Source: Epiperipatus broadwayi
Lineage: Eukaryota > Onychophora > Udeonychophora > Euonychophora > Peripatidae
Length of the DNA: 64,000 nucleotides
NCBI GenBank assembly: GCA_028023455.1
Contig: JAQFVV010006208.1
Location: 5,318,963 to 5,382,962, forward strand
Reading direction: 5' to 3'
Positions 11,361 to 21,790 of the stretch are shown here, in pieces. Positions within the stretch are counted from its first letter, which is position 1. The number at the start of each line of letters is the position of its first letter. The translations under genes were made by a program, and so were the position numbers. A model generated the notes under the pieces. That model did no database searches, was not told the origin of the DNA, and saw nothing but the letters and a program-made list of their open reading frames with translations.

Positions 11361-11519
11361 TCTTAAATGATCAAATTTCAGTGTTAAAATTTGACCATAA
11401 TGTTGTCTTCTATATATAAAATTAAAAATAATCAATTTAAAACAAAATTGAAATAGTCAACTTGGAATTGAAATAGTTGTCTATTTCAATTTTGTTTTAA
11501 ATTGATTATTTTTAATTTT
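11361..11519. mobile_element. Small insertion with perfect 39-bp hairpin inside family B
   Basis: The piece is flanked by exact 13-bp direct repeats ACATGTCCACATA (11348-11360 and 11520-11532), as expected for a target-site duplication. It ends with two perfectly complementary 39-base arms (11418-11456 and 11481-11519) around a 24-base loop. No coding content. The length of the duplication fits target-primed insertion better than a cut-and-paste transposon, but no A-tail is visible. Confidence 0.65.
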
Positions 11520-11694
11520 ACATGTCCACATACATATGAAAAAGATAAATGATCTCCAATATATGTATTTCATGCTGAACCAGCACTCATCAGTTGGAGA
11601 ATGAAGAGGATTGAAACCTGTCCTTTAAAGTTTATAGATTTGTTATCTTAATGTAAACCAAGCATTGATTATATATATATATGTATGGGAGATA

Positions 11695-11753
11695 ATGATC
11701 CGGATCAACTGATGAGTGCTAATTTAGTATGAAATACGTATATTGGAGATCAC
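11695..11753 (+). ncRNA. Hammerhead ribozyme motif (type I), family B copy 2, plus strand
   Basis: Core CTGATGA at 11709-11715, stem II GTGCT/AGTAT with loop AATTT, GAAA at 11731-11734, stem III region TACGTATA and TTGG at 11743-11746. The proximal stem I partner is TCAA instead of CCAA, so one pair becomes U-G; the distal ATGAT pairs with ATCAC at four of five positions. It lies sense to the muscle gene, in the intron before FN3-2. Confidence 0.6.
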
Positions 11754-12373
11754 TTATTTTTTTCACATGTATGTAGTCATATGTATCGGTTATATTAGAT
11801 AGAGTGGATGACTGAAGGGAGGTTGACAGTCTTGTGTTCAAATTCAGTTTAATTATATCTAGCTTAAATATATACACTACACTTCTATTTAAATATTAAA
11901 ATTGATTATGATAAATAAATAAAATTTTATACATTAATATATTTTAGACTAATAATAATTGATTAGAATGATTTATTTTTAAATTTTTTTATACATCATT
12001 AAAATTAATCATTGATATTAGTAATATATTACTAATATATATTTTTGTAGGTGTATATTGTGCATGCACACTTATTCTACACACACATTCATTTCCACTA
12101 TTCTCATGATTAAGTTTCCTATCTGTAGTTAAAATAAAAATTGTACTTTATTATTTTAACAATTATTTACCTTTTCATAACAAAATTTTTATATAAAAAA
12201 AATTAACTAAAAGATACAAAGAAAAAAATTTAAAAAAGCTACTCACATGACAATGGCAATGTGACTATACATAATGTATAGAAACTACTAATCAACATTG
12301 CTCTTAGGAAAAAGTGGAGAAATCAGGAGGAACCTCAAAGATAAGTATATGAAATTTCTACTGACTGTTGCCT

Positions 12374-12645
12374 TTGACAGGATGGCTCAATTGTTTAGGG
12401 TATTACCTTAAAATTCAATACTCAAGAATCTAAGGGTCCAGGTTCGATATACTAGTACTGTAACTAATCAGTCCAGCAACACCTGAAGAAGAGGGGAGAA
12501 TAATACCTTGAAACATTGTGCATATGCTAACCTGAGTGCTATTACTAATAGTTGAATGTAGTTGGAATATTTAAATAAACTCAAATTTTTCTACATTCAA
12601 TACTCATATTAGGTGATGGAAATTGTTCAATATATAAATACAATT
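12374..12645 (+). repeat. Family C repeat with tRNA-like promoter boxes and hammerhead-like segment
   Basis: Starts GGATGGCTCAATTG (A-box-like) and has GGTCCAGGTTCGAT (B-box-like) 50 bases later, then AACACCTGAAGAAGAGG ... ATACCTTGAAACATTGTG. The second part has the order CUGANGA (12483-12489), a paired segment, GAAA (12510-12513), with CAACA before and an AUUGUG stretch after. This layout is seen in Penelope-like element hammerheads with minimal stem III. Other copies of the family are at 37057-37530, 50767-51010 and 58312-59000. Confidence 0.6.
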
Positions 12646-12910
12646 AAATACCTTAACACTTATTTTTTTTTATAATTATTATTATTCTCTTCCTTACTAT
12701 ATTATCATTTCAAGCCAACTGCTTCATTATATATATATATACTAACACAAAACCACATTAATTGATTACAAAAACATGGTGATAAATTTATTAAATATTG
12801 GTAATGTTCACACTAATGCATTTAAAATTTTTATGAATATATTGAACAGTAATTAAATATAAAAAATATTTCCATTTAATTAAATGATATGAATATTTTA
12901 ATTTTTTTAG

Positions 12911-13216
12911 GTCGACCATCTCCACCCATGGGACCCTTACTGATAACAGATATCACGATAGATTCTGTTACTATTAAATGGAAAGCTCCTGAAAGTGATG
13001 GAGGATTAGCATTAACTGGTTATATTATTGAAAAACGAGAAGCTGTCAAACGAAGTTGGACCAAAACTGCTCGAGAAGAAGCTGAAGTTCTTGAACATAC
13101 AGTTCGTAAACTAAGAGAAGGAACTTCATATTATTTCAGGGTTTTTGCACAGAATACCAAAGGACTTAGCGATCCTTTGGAATTAGAAGAACCCGTTGAA
13201 CCTAGAAAACCACCTG
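12911..13216 (+). CDS. Exon: FN3 domain 2 of titin/twitchin-type protein
   Basis: A second 306-nt phase 1-1 exon with a strong polypyrimidine acceptor (ATTTTTTTAG) and a GTAAGT donor. Motifs in order: PSPPMGPLLITDI, SVTIKWKAPESDGGLALTG, YIIEKREA, W in RSWTKT, the long charged stretch EEAEVLEHTV, then SYYFRVFAQNTKGLSDPLE and a proline-ended linker (RKPPG). An in-frame ATG at 12889 lies in the intron and is not a start. It is separated from FN3 domain 3 by only 77 bp, by far the shortest intron seen here. Family identity is clear. I cannot distinguish a titin/sallimus-type from a twitchin-type or other FN3-rich muscle protein from this fragment. Confidence 0.94.
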
Positions 13217-13293
13217 GTAAGTTTGTTTTATTAAAAATAGTAATATTATGAAGAAAATAACAGATTTTAATTGTAAAATCAATAATTTTGTAG
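13217..13293 (+). other. 77-bp micro-intron between FN3-2 and FN3-3
   Basis: GTAAGT at its 5' end and TTTTGTAG at its 3' end, strongly AT-rich, with stops in the coding frame. All other introns of this gene in the window except the 89-bp Ig-Ig intron are between 3.7 and 14.3 kb. It has escaped the insertions that filled its neighbours. Confidence 0.9.
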
Positions 13294-13599
13294 AACCTCC
13301 TTCTGCACCTATTGGTCCATTAGAAGCAATATGTATAAATCAGGAATCCATATCATTATCTTGGAATCCTTCGCAAAATGATGGGGGAAGACCTATTTTG
13401 GGTTATGTTGTGAAGAAATGTGACATTGAAGATGTAAGATGGATTGAGATTGGAGAAACAAGTGCTAGACTTTGTACAATAACGGTAGAAGGATTAATTG
13501 AAAAACATGAATACCTATTCCAAGTGTATGCTCGTAATGAAATTGGATTAAGTGAATCTCTTGAGATTGACCAATCTATTATTGCAAGAGGAGCACCAG
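13294..13599 (+). CDS. Exon: FN3 domain 3 of titin/twitchin-type protein
   Basis: Again 306 nt and phase 1-1, from TTTTGTAG to a weaker donor GTACCG. The sequence reads PPSAPIGPLEA, ISLSWNPSQNDGGRPILG, YVVKK, the W in VRWIEIGE, LIEKHEYLFQVYARNEIGLSESLE and the closing GAPG. Two cysteines (EAICIN and KKCDIE) are unusual but lie on predicted surface or strand-edge positions. The 77-bp intron before it contains in-frame stop codons in the coding frame, so it is a real intron and not a retained linker. Head-to-tail FN3-FN3 with no Ig between them argues against the strict FN3-FN3-Ig repeat of the projectin core, unless an Ig exon lies unseen in one of the long introns. Confidence 0.93.
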
Positions 13600-13904
13600 G
13601 TACCGTATTTTAATTTTTATATAAATTTATAAAAATTAAATTTGCTATTAATATTAAAGTATATATTTTTAGATGGGTATATGAATACAAAGGTGTCTTC
13701 TGTATGTATGTATTGTGTATGCTTATGCTATTTTCCTTATTCATGACATGAATATACATTATTATATTTAATTAAGTGTTCCCATAAAGGTTTTTCATAT
13801 ATTGACCTAAATATTTTCACTCTGAAGCCGTCATTAAAATAACAGATGTTATCGAAATGTCTGTATGCAATTTTAACATAATTTCTTTCCACTTTTATTA
13901 CGCA

Positions 13905-14903
13905 TCAGTAATATAAATTACCCTTCCCCAGGCTATCAATTAAAAACATTCTAAATGTTGAACAAAAAGATCAAGAATAGAATGAATCTAATCTATTCTC
14001 GGTATCTCTGTTGCTTATAAGCATACCTTAGTCAACATTATTGGTAATTCAGAGTGAAATTAATTTATCAACCAGATGGAAGGTGGCACTTACGAGTTAT
14101 CAAACTCTTAATCAATTATACAAGGCTGGAGACAACATCTCACTTTTAATACCTTGATTGTAATAATTAAATAAGATTTAATATGTAAATTTTAAGGTAA
14201 TCATGTATTTACCTTACTACGACGTCTTGACGGTCAACATTGTTTTTACGCGCTGAATTTTAAGTTTACAATGTGTCTCATTTTTTGTCTAAACATTAGA
14301 ATAGTCAGTGTGTAGCGCTGGAATGGGGGGGGGGGCTCCGATGTTTTTGCCTCACCGGAGGACAGGTCAATACATGCTCAATTATAAAATTCAGTGTTTA
14401 GAAACAATGTTGACCGTCATGATGTCATAGCAAGGTAAATACGTGACTACCAATTTTAAATTAAATGTAGCTTGATGTATATATAAACAAAGACAGTAAA
14501 TCACCCTCTCCCAGGCTATGAGTTAAGAGCACTCTAAATGTTGAACAAAAACTCAAGAATAGAATGAATCCACCTATTCTTGAGAGCTCTGATATTTATA
14601 TATCTTTTTCAAAGTGAAATTAATTTGTCAGATAGATGGAATATGGCCGAGTATAATTGATTATGAATTTAATAACCCTTAAGTGCCACATTCCATCTGT
14701 CCGACAAATTAATTACACCCTGAATTACCAACAATGTTGACAGAGGTATGCTTATAAACATCAGAGCTCCCAAGAATAGGTAGATTTATTCTATTCATGA
14801 TCCATTATTCAATATTTAGAATGTTTTTAATTCATAGCCTGGGGAAGAGTGTTTTACTCCCTTTGTTTACATATACCTTAAGCTATGCTTAATTTAAAGT
14901 TTA
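13905..14903. repeat. Foldback family F (three related arms) around a nested element
   Basis: Landmarks CCAGGCTAT, ATTCTAAATGTTGAACAAAAA, AAGAATAGAATGAAT and GAAATTAATTTRTC appear at 13925-14100 and again at 14505-14625, then inverted at 14690-14840. The element between 14196 and 14451 splits this structure. The unit 14452-14903 is a nearly complete palindrome; the left unit lacks its opposing arm. Confidence 0.7.
14196..14451. mobile_element. hAT-type MITE with 8-bp target duplication
   Basis: Terminal inverted repeats GGTAATCATGTATTTACCTT and its complement at 14432-14451 agree at 18 of 20 positions. The element is flanked exactly by AATTTTAA on both sides (14188-14195 and 14452-14459). 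An 8-bp duplication with short inverted ends is the hallmark of the hAT superfamily. The 256-bp interior contains a run of G and further inverted segments (GACGGTCAACATTGTTT and complement), and no transposase. It sits inside foldback family F and is therefore younger than that copy. Confidence 0.8.
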
Positions 14904-15360
14904 TACATATACATAATACAATCTATAAAATAAAAATATTTATTTTTATATTTGCTTATGGTTTCAATTGCTCAGTGACTACTGAGCAGTTGAAATTTTT
15001 AGAAAATATAATTTTATTTTATAGTTTGCATTGTAAAGTATTTAATGAAGATGTAAATAGTTTTATAGTTTTAATACACTATGCATAACTACAACAGGGA
15101 TCATATGCCACTTTACATATTTCACAACATGATTTTTATCCATTTGACTGTTCTTCTGCCTGTTTTTTTACACAGAAAAAAACTTGAAAAAAAAAATTTG
15201 ATTTATAAATAAATAAATATGATGATTCTTACTCTGAAAGACAAAAAAAAAGCAAATATAGAAAAATAATGAATAAAAAAATTATATAAAACAAATAAAG
15301 AAACTAAAGATCAGAATCATAAATATTCTGATATATTTAGATGATGGAAATAAGCCAATA

Positions 15361-15785
15361 AACATCACATGATCACCATTTTTAAACCAATCCTGCCTAA
15401 TAGAATAGTGGTGGCTATGGTTATCAAAGAACCAAAGACACCAAAATGTATGGGTACTGAACTGAGGTCAGACCTATATGATTATATAAGCTAATGAGCT
15501 TGAATTGAAAATATTAAGATGATCTCAATTTAAGACTCATAGTTTTGTAGTTAAGTAGAGATAAAAGGTGGCTGCTAGAGAGATGCATTAAATCCTAAGA
15601 TCTAGGTGCAGTGCTCTCAGATCCAAGGCCCCTCACTGACAAAGGCCACAAGCCAGAAACTAGTTTAGGGCTATTGGATGAGTAGGCACTAGATGGGGAT
15701 TTTATGCGCAAGCCTTCTGGCATCCATTGATTACTCTAGCTTGCTGTGAATGACAATATTATAGTGAATTTTGCCTGTTTTAATG
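15361..15785. repeat. Family A foldback element, long copy
   Basis: Begins AACATCACATGATCACC and ends GAATTTTGCCTGTTTTAA, the family termini. The interior has the family landmarks GATAAAAGGTGGCTGCT, AAGATCTAGGTGCAGTGC and CACTAGATGGGGATTTTATG. At 15636-15660 it carries CTGACAA, a GGC/GCC hairpin and GAAAC, a decayed hammerhead-like core (G8 replaced by A). Confidence 0.7.
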
Positions 15786-16944
15786 ATGGAAATAAGATTG
15801 CAAAAACACACAATTCTATTTCACAATTAATGCAAAGAGATGATTGATGACATGAAAGGTTGATATCTAACCTAAATAACTGACAATAAGATAAAAAAGA
15901 ATGTAAAGAGAAAAAGCACATGTACAAAGAGGGGGAAATGATAATAATATATATTAAAATATCATTAGAAAATATCCTAGAATTTTCTTTCTTCTAGAAA
16001 GTGTGTGGAAAATAATTAAATTTTGAAAAAAAAAATATATATAGCAAAGATTTAGGCCAAATGTGATATATTAAAGATTATTTACGAGAACAAGATCAGT
16101 CGGAGGGAAAATTAGCAGTGGTTAATTGCTATTTTATATATGTAAAGACATATTAAATAGAGCGATTTGAACTTAAGATTTTCAGTCTATTTCATTCTTT
16201 ACTTCATCTCATACAATCGATATTCATGGCAATTATTTTTTTTACTGCACATATACCATAATGATTTCAAATGTTTTATCATATTGCAAATGAACATATC
16301 CATATGTTTACTTAGTGTAATATTAATGAGCTATTTTCTACCAAGATGAGATAGAATTTATTTCTGTAGGTTAGATGCATGATGAGGATTAGTTTATGTA
16401 TTTGGTTTTATAATTCGTTATTAATTATTCTCCCAATGTGGTTTTAAGGGAGTAGCATCTATTCAGGAATGATTAGTTTATTTATGAAACTTCTCTTTAA
16501 TATGGCCCATGTCCAAATAGCTGTAGTTTCCTATTATGTGCAAGAGTGATTATTTTTTGAGTTTATAGAAACCATTTAATTTGATTACCATTCTTGAAAA
16601 TGCTTCTAATTCTTTAGATGTCATCCTCTTGAAAAAATTATAGAGATTATCAAAATATATCTATGCAAGATCATTTGAGTACTGAGCCTATTTAGTTTCA
16701 AAAAGTTACATATATCAAGCTGTTTTATTTTTCCTAATTTTTCCTAAGTGCAAAAACTAATAAATAATGTGATTGATTGCAGTGTGAAATTGATTTTCAA
16801 ATTTTTTTTCTATTTTGTATATGTATAATTATCTGCAGATACAGTAATGAGCATTGTTTCCTACATTTTATTTTTGTAATGTAATAAAACATTGATTTTC
16901 TTCAAAAATAAATGCTTAGAATATGATTTGTAATCTAAATAAAA
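15786..16944. other. Intron stretch without recognisable feature
   Basis: No exon, RNA gene or clear repeat structure. A TTTTTCCTAA-type doublet near 16727-16747 and short AT runs are all that stands out. Confidence 0.45.
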
Positions 16945-17160
16945 TAAAATAATGAGCATGCTAATAGCTCTAAACAAGCTTCATTGATAAATGCTGCAAG
17001 AGAAGGCATTTAAAATCTCTATCTAGAATTATCTCTATCCTCAAACCAGTTTTGAGCTATTGAGTCTCCTCAGTGAAGCACTAAGTTATTCAGACACCAG
17101 ATCTAAAATATCAACTCAGCGTCAGCACTTATTTGATACTTAATTATTAAGTAGAAAATT
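16945..17160. repeat. Family J fragment (single arm)
   Basis: Shares AATAGCTC, AAACAAGCT, CAGATCTAAAATATCAACTCA and CAGCACTTA with the palindrome at 38213-38648. On the minus strand it keeps CTGAGGA followed by GACTC ... GCTC and then AAAAC where GAAAC is expected, a decayed hammerhead-like core. Confidence 0.6.
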
Positions 17161-17677
17161 TGAAATTTCCAAACACCTATATGTCTTCAAATCCAGCTAT
17201 TTTACTCAAATAGCTATGTGAATAATATCCAGACTTGTGATTTAGCACCAATGATCATCAAAGGTTTTCATTATTCTTTTTTTTTGTAGATTTCACTGCA
17301 CTTATAAAATATAATGTTTAATCAAACGAATTTTTTTCAACTCGCAATTCTAATATAATATTTTTTAATCATTAAACTTTACATTTTGAATTTAAATAGT
17401 TTATTTATTTTGTGTTGTGTATGACCTGAACTTTTTGTTTTTGTTGTTATTAGCATCCTGTGTAAGTTAGTATATAGAGAAAGTAAATTATTCCTGAATC
17501 GATTGTCAATTCAGTTTGATCAATGGAATGAAAGAGTTGTAAATTACTTGCCATTTGGATTCTTAAGTATAAAATGACTTTCCAATTAATTAACGATATG
17601 ATGTTATTGTCAGTAAAAACCAAAAAATAATTAGTGTACAATGTTGTGTAACTATATATATATATCTCAGCATATAC

Positions 17678-17869
17678 GTTATTAAAACAGACAAAACTCA
17701 CTATACGTATTGCCACTCACTGCAAGCTAGAGTAGTCAATGGATGCCAGAAGACTTGTGCATAAAATCCCCATCTAGTGCCTACTTATCCAATACGTATA
17801 GTGAGTTTTGCCTGTTTTAATAATAGTTATAAGCAAGCATATGAAAAGGTGATCATGTGATGTTTATTG
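17678..17869. repeat. Family A element, shortened palindrome
   Basis: Contains AACAGACAAAACTCACTATACG and the inverted CGTATAGTGAGTTTTGCCTG, and ends GGTGATCATGTGATGTTT. It is flanked by GCATATAC at 17670-17677 and 17870-17877, which may be an 8-bp target duplication, though in such AT-rich DNA this is only suggestive. Confidence 0.6.
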
Positions 17870-18056
17870 GCATATACCTTATTATATGTAAATATTTGCA
17901 TATTACAGTTTTGTATTGCAATTATAATTTATATGCATTATATGAAAATTAGTTATAAACATTAAAATAAATTTTAAAAGTTATGATCATTTAATTTAAT
18001 AAGCTATCCACTTTCTTCAAATAATTAACTTTTCTTATTATTGTTCTAATTTCTAG

Positions 18057-18362
18057 AAAAACCGTCACCACCTACAGGGCCATTAGAAATAAATATATTA
18101 AATTTGACAACCATAGTAATTACTTGGGGCCAGCCTGAGAATGATGGTGGCTCCCCAATTATAGGCTACAGTATTGCTATAAGAGAATCATCCAAAACAA
18201 CATGGATGGAAATTGGAAATGTGGCACCAGACCCACTTCGATTTACAGTTGCTGACCTTCAAGAAGGTTGTGAATACAGTATACGTGTTTTTGCGAAAAA
18301 TGCTATTGGCACTAGCGATTACCTTGAATCGATCGAACCTATTAAAGTTACGAGACCCCCTG
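18057..18362 (+). CDS. Exon: FN3 domain 4 of titin/twitchin-type protein
   Basis: A 306-nt phase 1-1 exon, acceptor TTTCTAG and donor GTAAGT. Domain motifs: PSPPTGPLEIN, TIVITWGQPENDGGSPIIG, YSIAIRES (the usual E-K pair is replaced by A-I), W in TTWMEIGN, LQEGCEYSIRVFAKNAIGTSDYLE and the linker VTRPPG. In contrast to FN3-1 and FN3-2 the C' strand lacks the E-K-R triplet, a small family-level departure. Upstream is a 4.5-kb intron filled with nested foldback elements; downstream the intron is about 14.3 kb, or 12.6 kb if the stop-containing exon at 30928 is used. Confidence 0.93.
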
Positions 18363-18966
18363 GTAAGTATCTATATATAGTAACAGGCGTGTGATTAATT
18401 CTCATAAAAACATTAAAGGTATAATTTAATAGTGTTATCTTAGTTATTATTTGTTTTATATATATGTAGCTTTACAAGATTTATAATGTTCTATTTTCAA
18501 GCAATATTTCGTCAAATATCTCAACTTTAATTCATTTTCTTATTTTTTATAATGAAGTAACAAAATACCCAGCAAAACTATTCAAAATATTGTCTAATCA
18601 ATCTCTTCCCCTCCCAATTTGTGTTCTGACACCCGTTTATATATATGTTATGCATTTGGATATGTATCTGTGTAGGCATATACATACATATAAGCATGCA
18701 TTTAATATATTCAAACAAAATGTGCATAAATAAAAGTACTTTTATTTTATTTTTTTCTCGTTTTTAAATAGCCTGGTAATGAAACATTGATAAATATTTA
18801 TTTATATAGATATGTATGTTAGTAAAGTAACAATATTAATTTTTCTACTAACCACAAAGATTATAAAACTAGATCTGAAATAAACCTTTAAAGTTTGCCG
18901 AGTACATATATTGTAAATGTTTATATTTGATTGCTTATGTTATTATGAAAAGTCAGCTTTATTTTT

Positions 18967-19262
18967 AAACCACTAAATGTCACGTGATCTCCATTTCCAT
19001 TACTTGCACAAGCTATTGGAACAGAGGCAAAACTCTCAAAAGAGTAGTGTCTTCAAGGTTTATGCATAAAATCCCCATCTAGTGCCTACTCGTTCAATAT
19101 CGCCAGACTCATCACTGATGAAAGTCACAGGGTAGAAACTAGCCTGAGGATATTGGTTGAGTAGGCAGTAGACGGAGATTTTATGCACAAACCTTCTTCC
19201 ATCCATTAATTACTCTGGTTTGCACTAGGTAGCGCTACTCTATGGATAATTTTACCTATGTT
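18967..19262. repeat. Family A element, palindromic copy
   Basis: Starts AACCACTAAATGTCACGTGAT, ends TTACCTATGTTTTTAA. At 19115-19139 the plus strand reads CTGATGA, an imperfect hairpin, then GAAAC: the intact conserved core letters of a hammerhead with a weak stem II. Confidence 0.65.
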
Positions 19263-19834
19263 TTTAACTTTCCTTTTGCGAGTAGAATATGTTTTGAAGT
19301 TTTACTTTTTGCATAATAAATTTAATTACTCTCATTATCCATATTGCTTTTGCTTATAGTGATTATATATAAATAAAATATTTATATTTTTTTCATATTT
19401 GCTTATTATTATAACACAAGACTAATTTATTATCACTGAATAATATTGATTGCTTAGTAGTAGATGATATATCTGGAAACATTGATAATGAAAAACCACA
19501 CTACCCAACTCTGTTTGGGCTATCCTTATTGCCCAAATGATGGCAAATAAAATTTAAGTAAAATGTCAATACTATTGTAAAAGTAATAACCAATCACATG
19601 TGCAAGAAAAATTTAAATCTTTATTAACATTTTTCTCCTGTGAAATTTTGGTTTACTTTTCATACAATTATGGAATTCTACCAAACTTTTACTGTTCAAG
19701 TAAATAAGTTTGATATAATTATATAATATTGATATATAAAGAAAAGGATAGCTAAATTAATTTAGGTAAATTAAACAATTGGATTAGTCAACCTTGTAAA
19801 CAAATAATTATAATATAATTTTTAATAACTGAAA

Positions 19835-20535
19835 CACACAGGCTTATTATATACCTGTGTCTATATTTGTAATATATAGGGTATATGAGCACAGACTTTC
19901 ACACGACCCACCATTCTCCACACTATCTCATAATACTGATACACTTGAACACATATATGTTGAAAAGAGAAATAATCACCAGTATACATATTTCATGCTA
20001 AACCCGCAATCATCAGTTGGTCCAGATTACCATCTCCACACATATATGCTATAATCGCTCAGATATATCTTAAGATAGCCAATTCTCATGCTTTAATGGA
20101 CAGGCTTCAATCTACACACTCCAACTCTTCAACCATCCACCCAATTGAAAATCTGATGATGGAATGCTCAAAGGCCACCCTGAGACCTTGGGTCAACATG
20201 GGTGTGACAAGAATTTCAGCCTCAGGGTAGCCTTTGAGCATTCCATCATCAGATTTTCAATTGGATGAATGGTTGAAGTGTTGGAGTGTGGAGTAGATTG
20301 AAGCCTGTCCATTAAAGTATGAGGATTGGCTATCTTAATATATATCTAAGCACTTATAGCAGATATGTGTGGAGATGGTAATGTGGACCAAATGATGATT
20401 GCTGGTTTAGCATGAAATACATATATTGGTGATTATTTATCTTTTCAACATATATGTGTTCAAGTATATCAGTGTTATGAGATAGTGAGGAAAGTCGTGT
20501 GAAAGTCTGTGCTTATGTACCCTATATAATTTTTA
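19835..20535. repeat. Family B repeat, copy 3 (full palindrome, about 700 bp)
   Basis: The left arm begins with ACAGGCTTATTATATACCTGT, itself a hairpin, and TATATAGGGTATATGAGC. The arms mirror each other around 20230, where CTCAAAGG...CCTGAG segments meet. Hammerhead cores occur on the minus strand (20010-20016 with GAAA at 19991-19994, stem II disturbed by one change) and the plus strand (20392-20398, where the first core C is A, so inactive). Confidence 0.8.
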
Positions 20536-20699
20536 AGTAAATTATAATATAATGATTTCATGTGTTTATATTTATAATTATTTTATTATTTTTTTAATTC
20601 TGGGAAAGTCGCAATGTGTGAACACACATGCACCCACTTACACACTCTTAATTGTCTTAGAATTTAAGTTTATTAATAGTAATCTTTAATAAAAATTAT

Positions 20700-20925
20700 G
20701 AGCTTTGATTGTATATATGTGTGGAGATGATAATCTGGACCAAGTGATGAGTGCTGGTTCAGCACGAAATATGAAATTGGTGATTATTTATATTTTCGAC
20801 ATGTGTGATCAAGGGTATCAGCGGTGTGAGATAGCATGTATCGTTGAGGGTCGTGTGAAAGTCTGAGTTCAAACCCCCTATATATTACATATAGAAGTGC
20901 AGGTATGAAAAAGCCTGTACTCTTG
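20700..20925 (+). repeat. Family B repeat, copy 4 (right arm)
   Basis: Starts inside the family at TATATATGTGTGGAGATG and ends with CCCTATATATTACATATAG plus the tail GCAGGTATGAAAAAGCCTG, the terminal mini-hairpin of the family. Confidence 0.7.
20730..20787 (+). ncRNA. Hammerhead-like motif with best stem II, family B copy 4
   Basis: Stem I ATAAT ... CCAA pairs with TTGG (20777-20780) ... ATTAT (20783-20787). Stem II is GTGCT/AGCAC with a G-C closing pair and loop GGTTC (20751-20765), followed by GAAA (20766-20769). The core reads GTGATGA (20744-20750), so the essential first C is G in this copy; it is the best structural example of the family but probably inactive. Confidence 0.6.
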
Positions 20926-21521
20926 AAAAAAATTATAGTTTATATTGTAAAACAGTGATTCGAATATTATTAAGCTAAATAATCAATTAAAGAAAAGTTA
21001 TTAGTTGTAATTAAAATATATTATTATATTTAAATTGTTATACAAATTTCAAACAATTCATTAATTGTAGGATTAAAAAAAACCTCTCATTACAAGTGAG
21101 AGTAACATTAAATTATAGTCAAGTATATATAATCAGTAAATAATATTAAATAAATGTGAAAAATAAAAAAGCATATAAATTGATCAGTACTTAATATATA
21201 GCAAAACAGAATTACATCTGATAATACTACATTTTTTAAAGAAATAAATCGTTAGTAGTAAATTCATAAGACAAGAAAAATGAGAAATTTGTAAGTATTG
21301 TTCTAAGTAAAATGTGTGGATTTCTGGGACTATTTTATTTTATTTTAATTATTAGGCAAAAAAAAAATCATTAAATTAATATTAATATGAAGGAAATGAA
21401 AGTTTATTTATATAGATCTATAGTTAATTAAACTACTGTGTAGTGGATACATTTTAAAATAGAAATTCATGTAACATTACAATACTAGCCAAAAAAAAAA
21501 CAACTAAATTTTACTAAAATT

Positions 21522-21790
21522 TAACATATAATAACCACATTCCACTCTTTTTACACTTTGAAACAAAATATATTTATTAATATTACATTTTCGACTGTTC
21601 CTAGCAGTCTTCATCAGATTTTATTATTTACTAAACTGTCTTTACCCCACCATTTTCTATCATGGCAAGACAGTTTTAGAAGATAATAAGATCTGATGAA
21701 GACTGCTAGGGACAGTCGAAACTGTAATATTAATAAATATATATTTTGCTTCAAAGTGTAAAAAGAGTGGAATGTGGTTATTATATGTTA
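21522..21790. repeat. Family D palindrome with hammerhead cores on both strands
   Basis: A 269-bp inverted repeat from TAACATATAATAACCACATT to its complement. Plus strand: CTGATGA (21693-21699), one extra A, stem II GACTG/CAGTC, GAAA (21718-21721). Minus strand: CTGATGA (21617-21611), extra A, the same stem II, GAAA (21592-21589). An ACAGT/ACTGT pair flanks the plus core. No open frame of significance; the frame over the right arm is a by-product. Confidence 0.75.

Larger units (their letters stand above)
11281..11865. repeat. Family B repeat, copy 2 (palindrome with insertion)
   Basis: Left arm starts near 11281 (GAGATTTGAACACAGACTTT) and the right arm ends near 11860, with the centre around 11610. 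Each arm has a hammerhead core: minus strand at 11568-11593 and plus strand at 11709-11734. A 159-bp foreign piece interrupts the left arm at 11361-11519. Confidence 0.75.

Noticed and set aside
12889-12910. ATG upstream of FN3-2 as a translation start
   Set aside because: It sits in the intron before a clear acceptor; the phase and spacing match the other internal exons.
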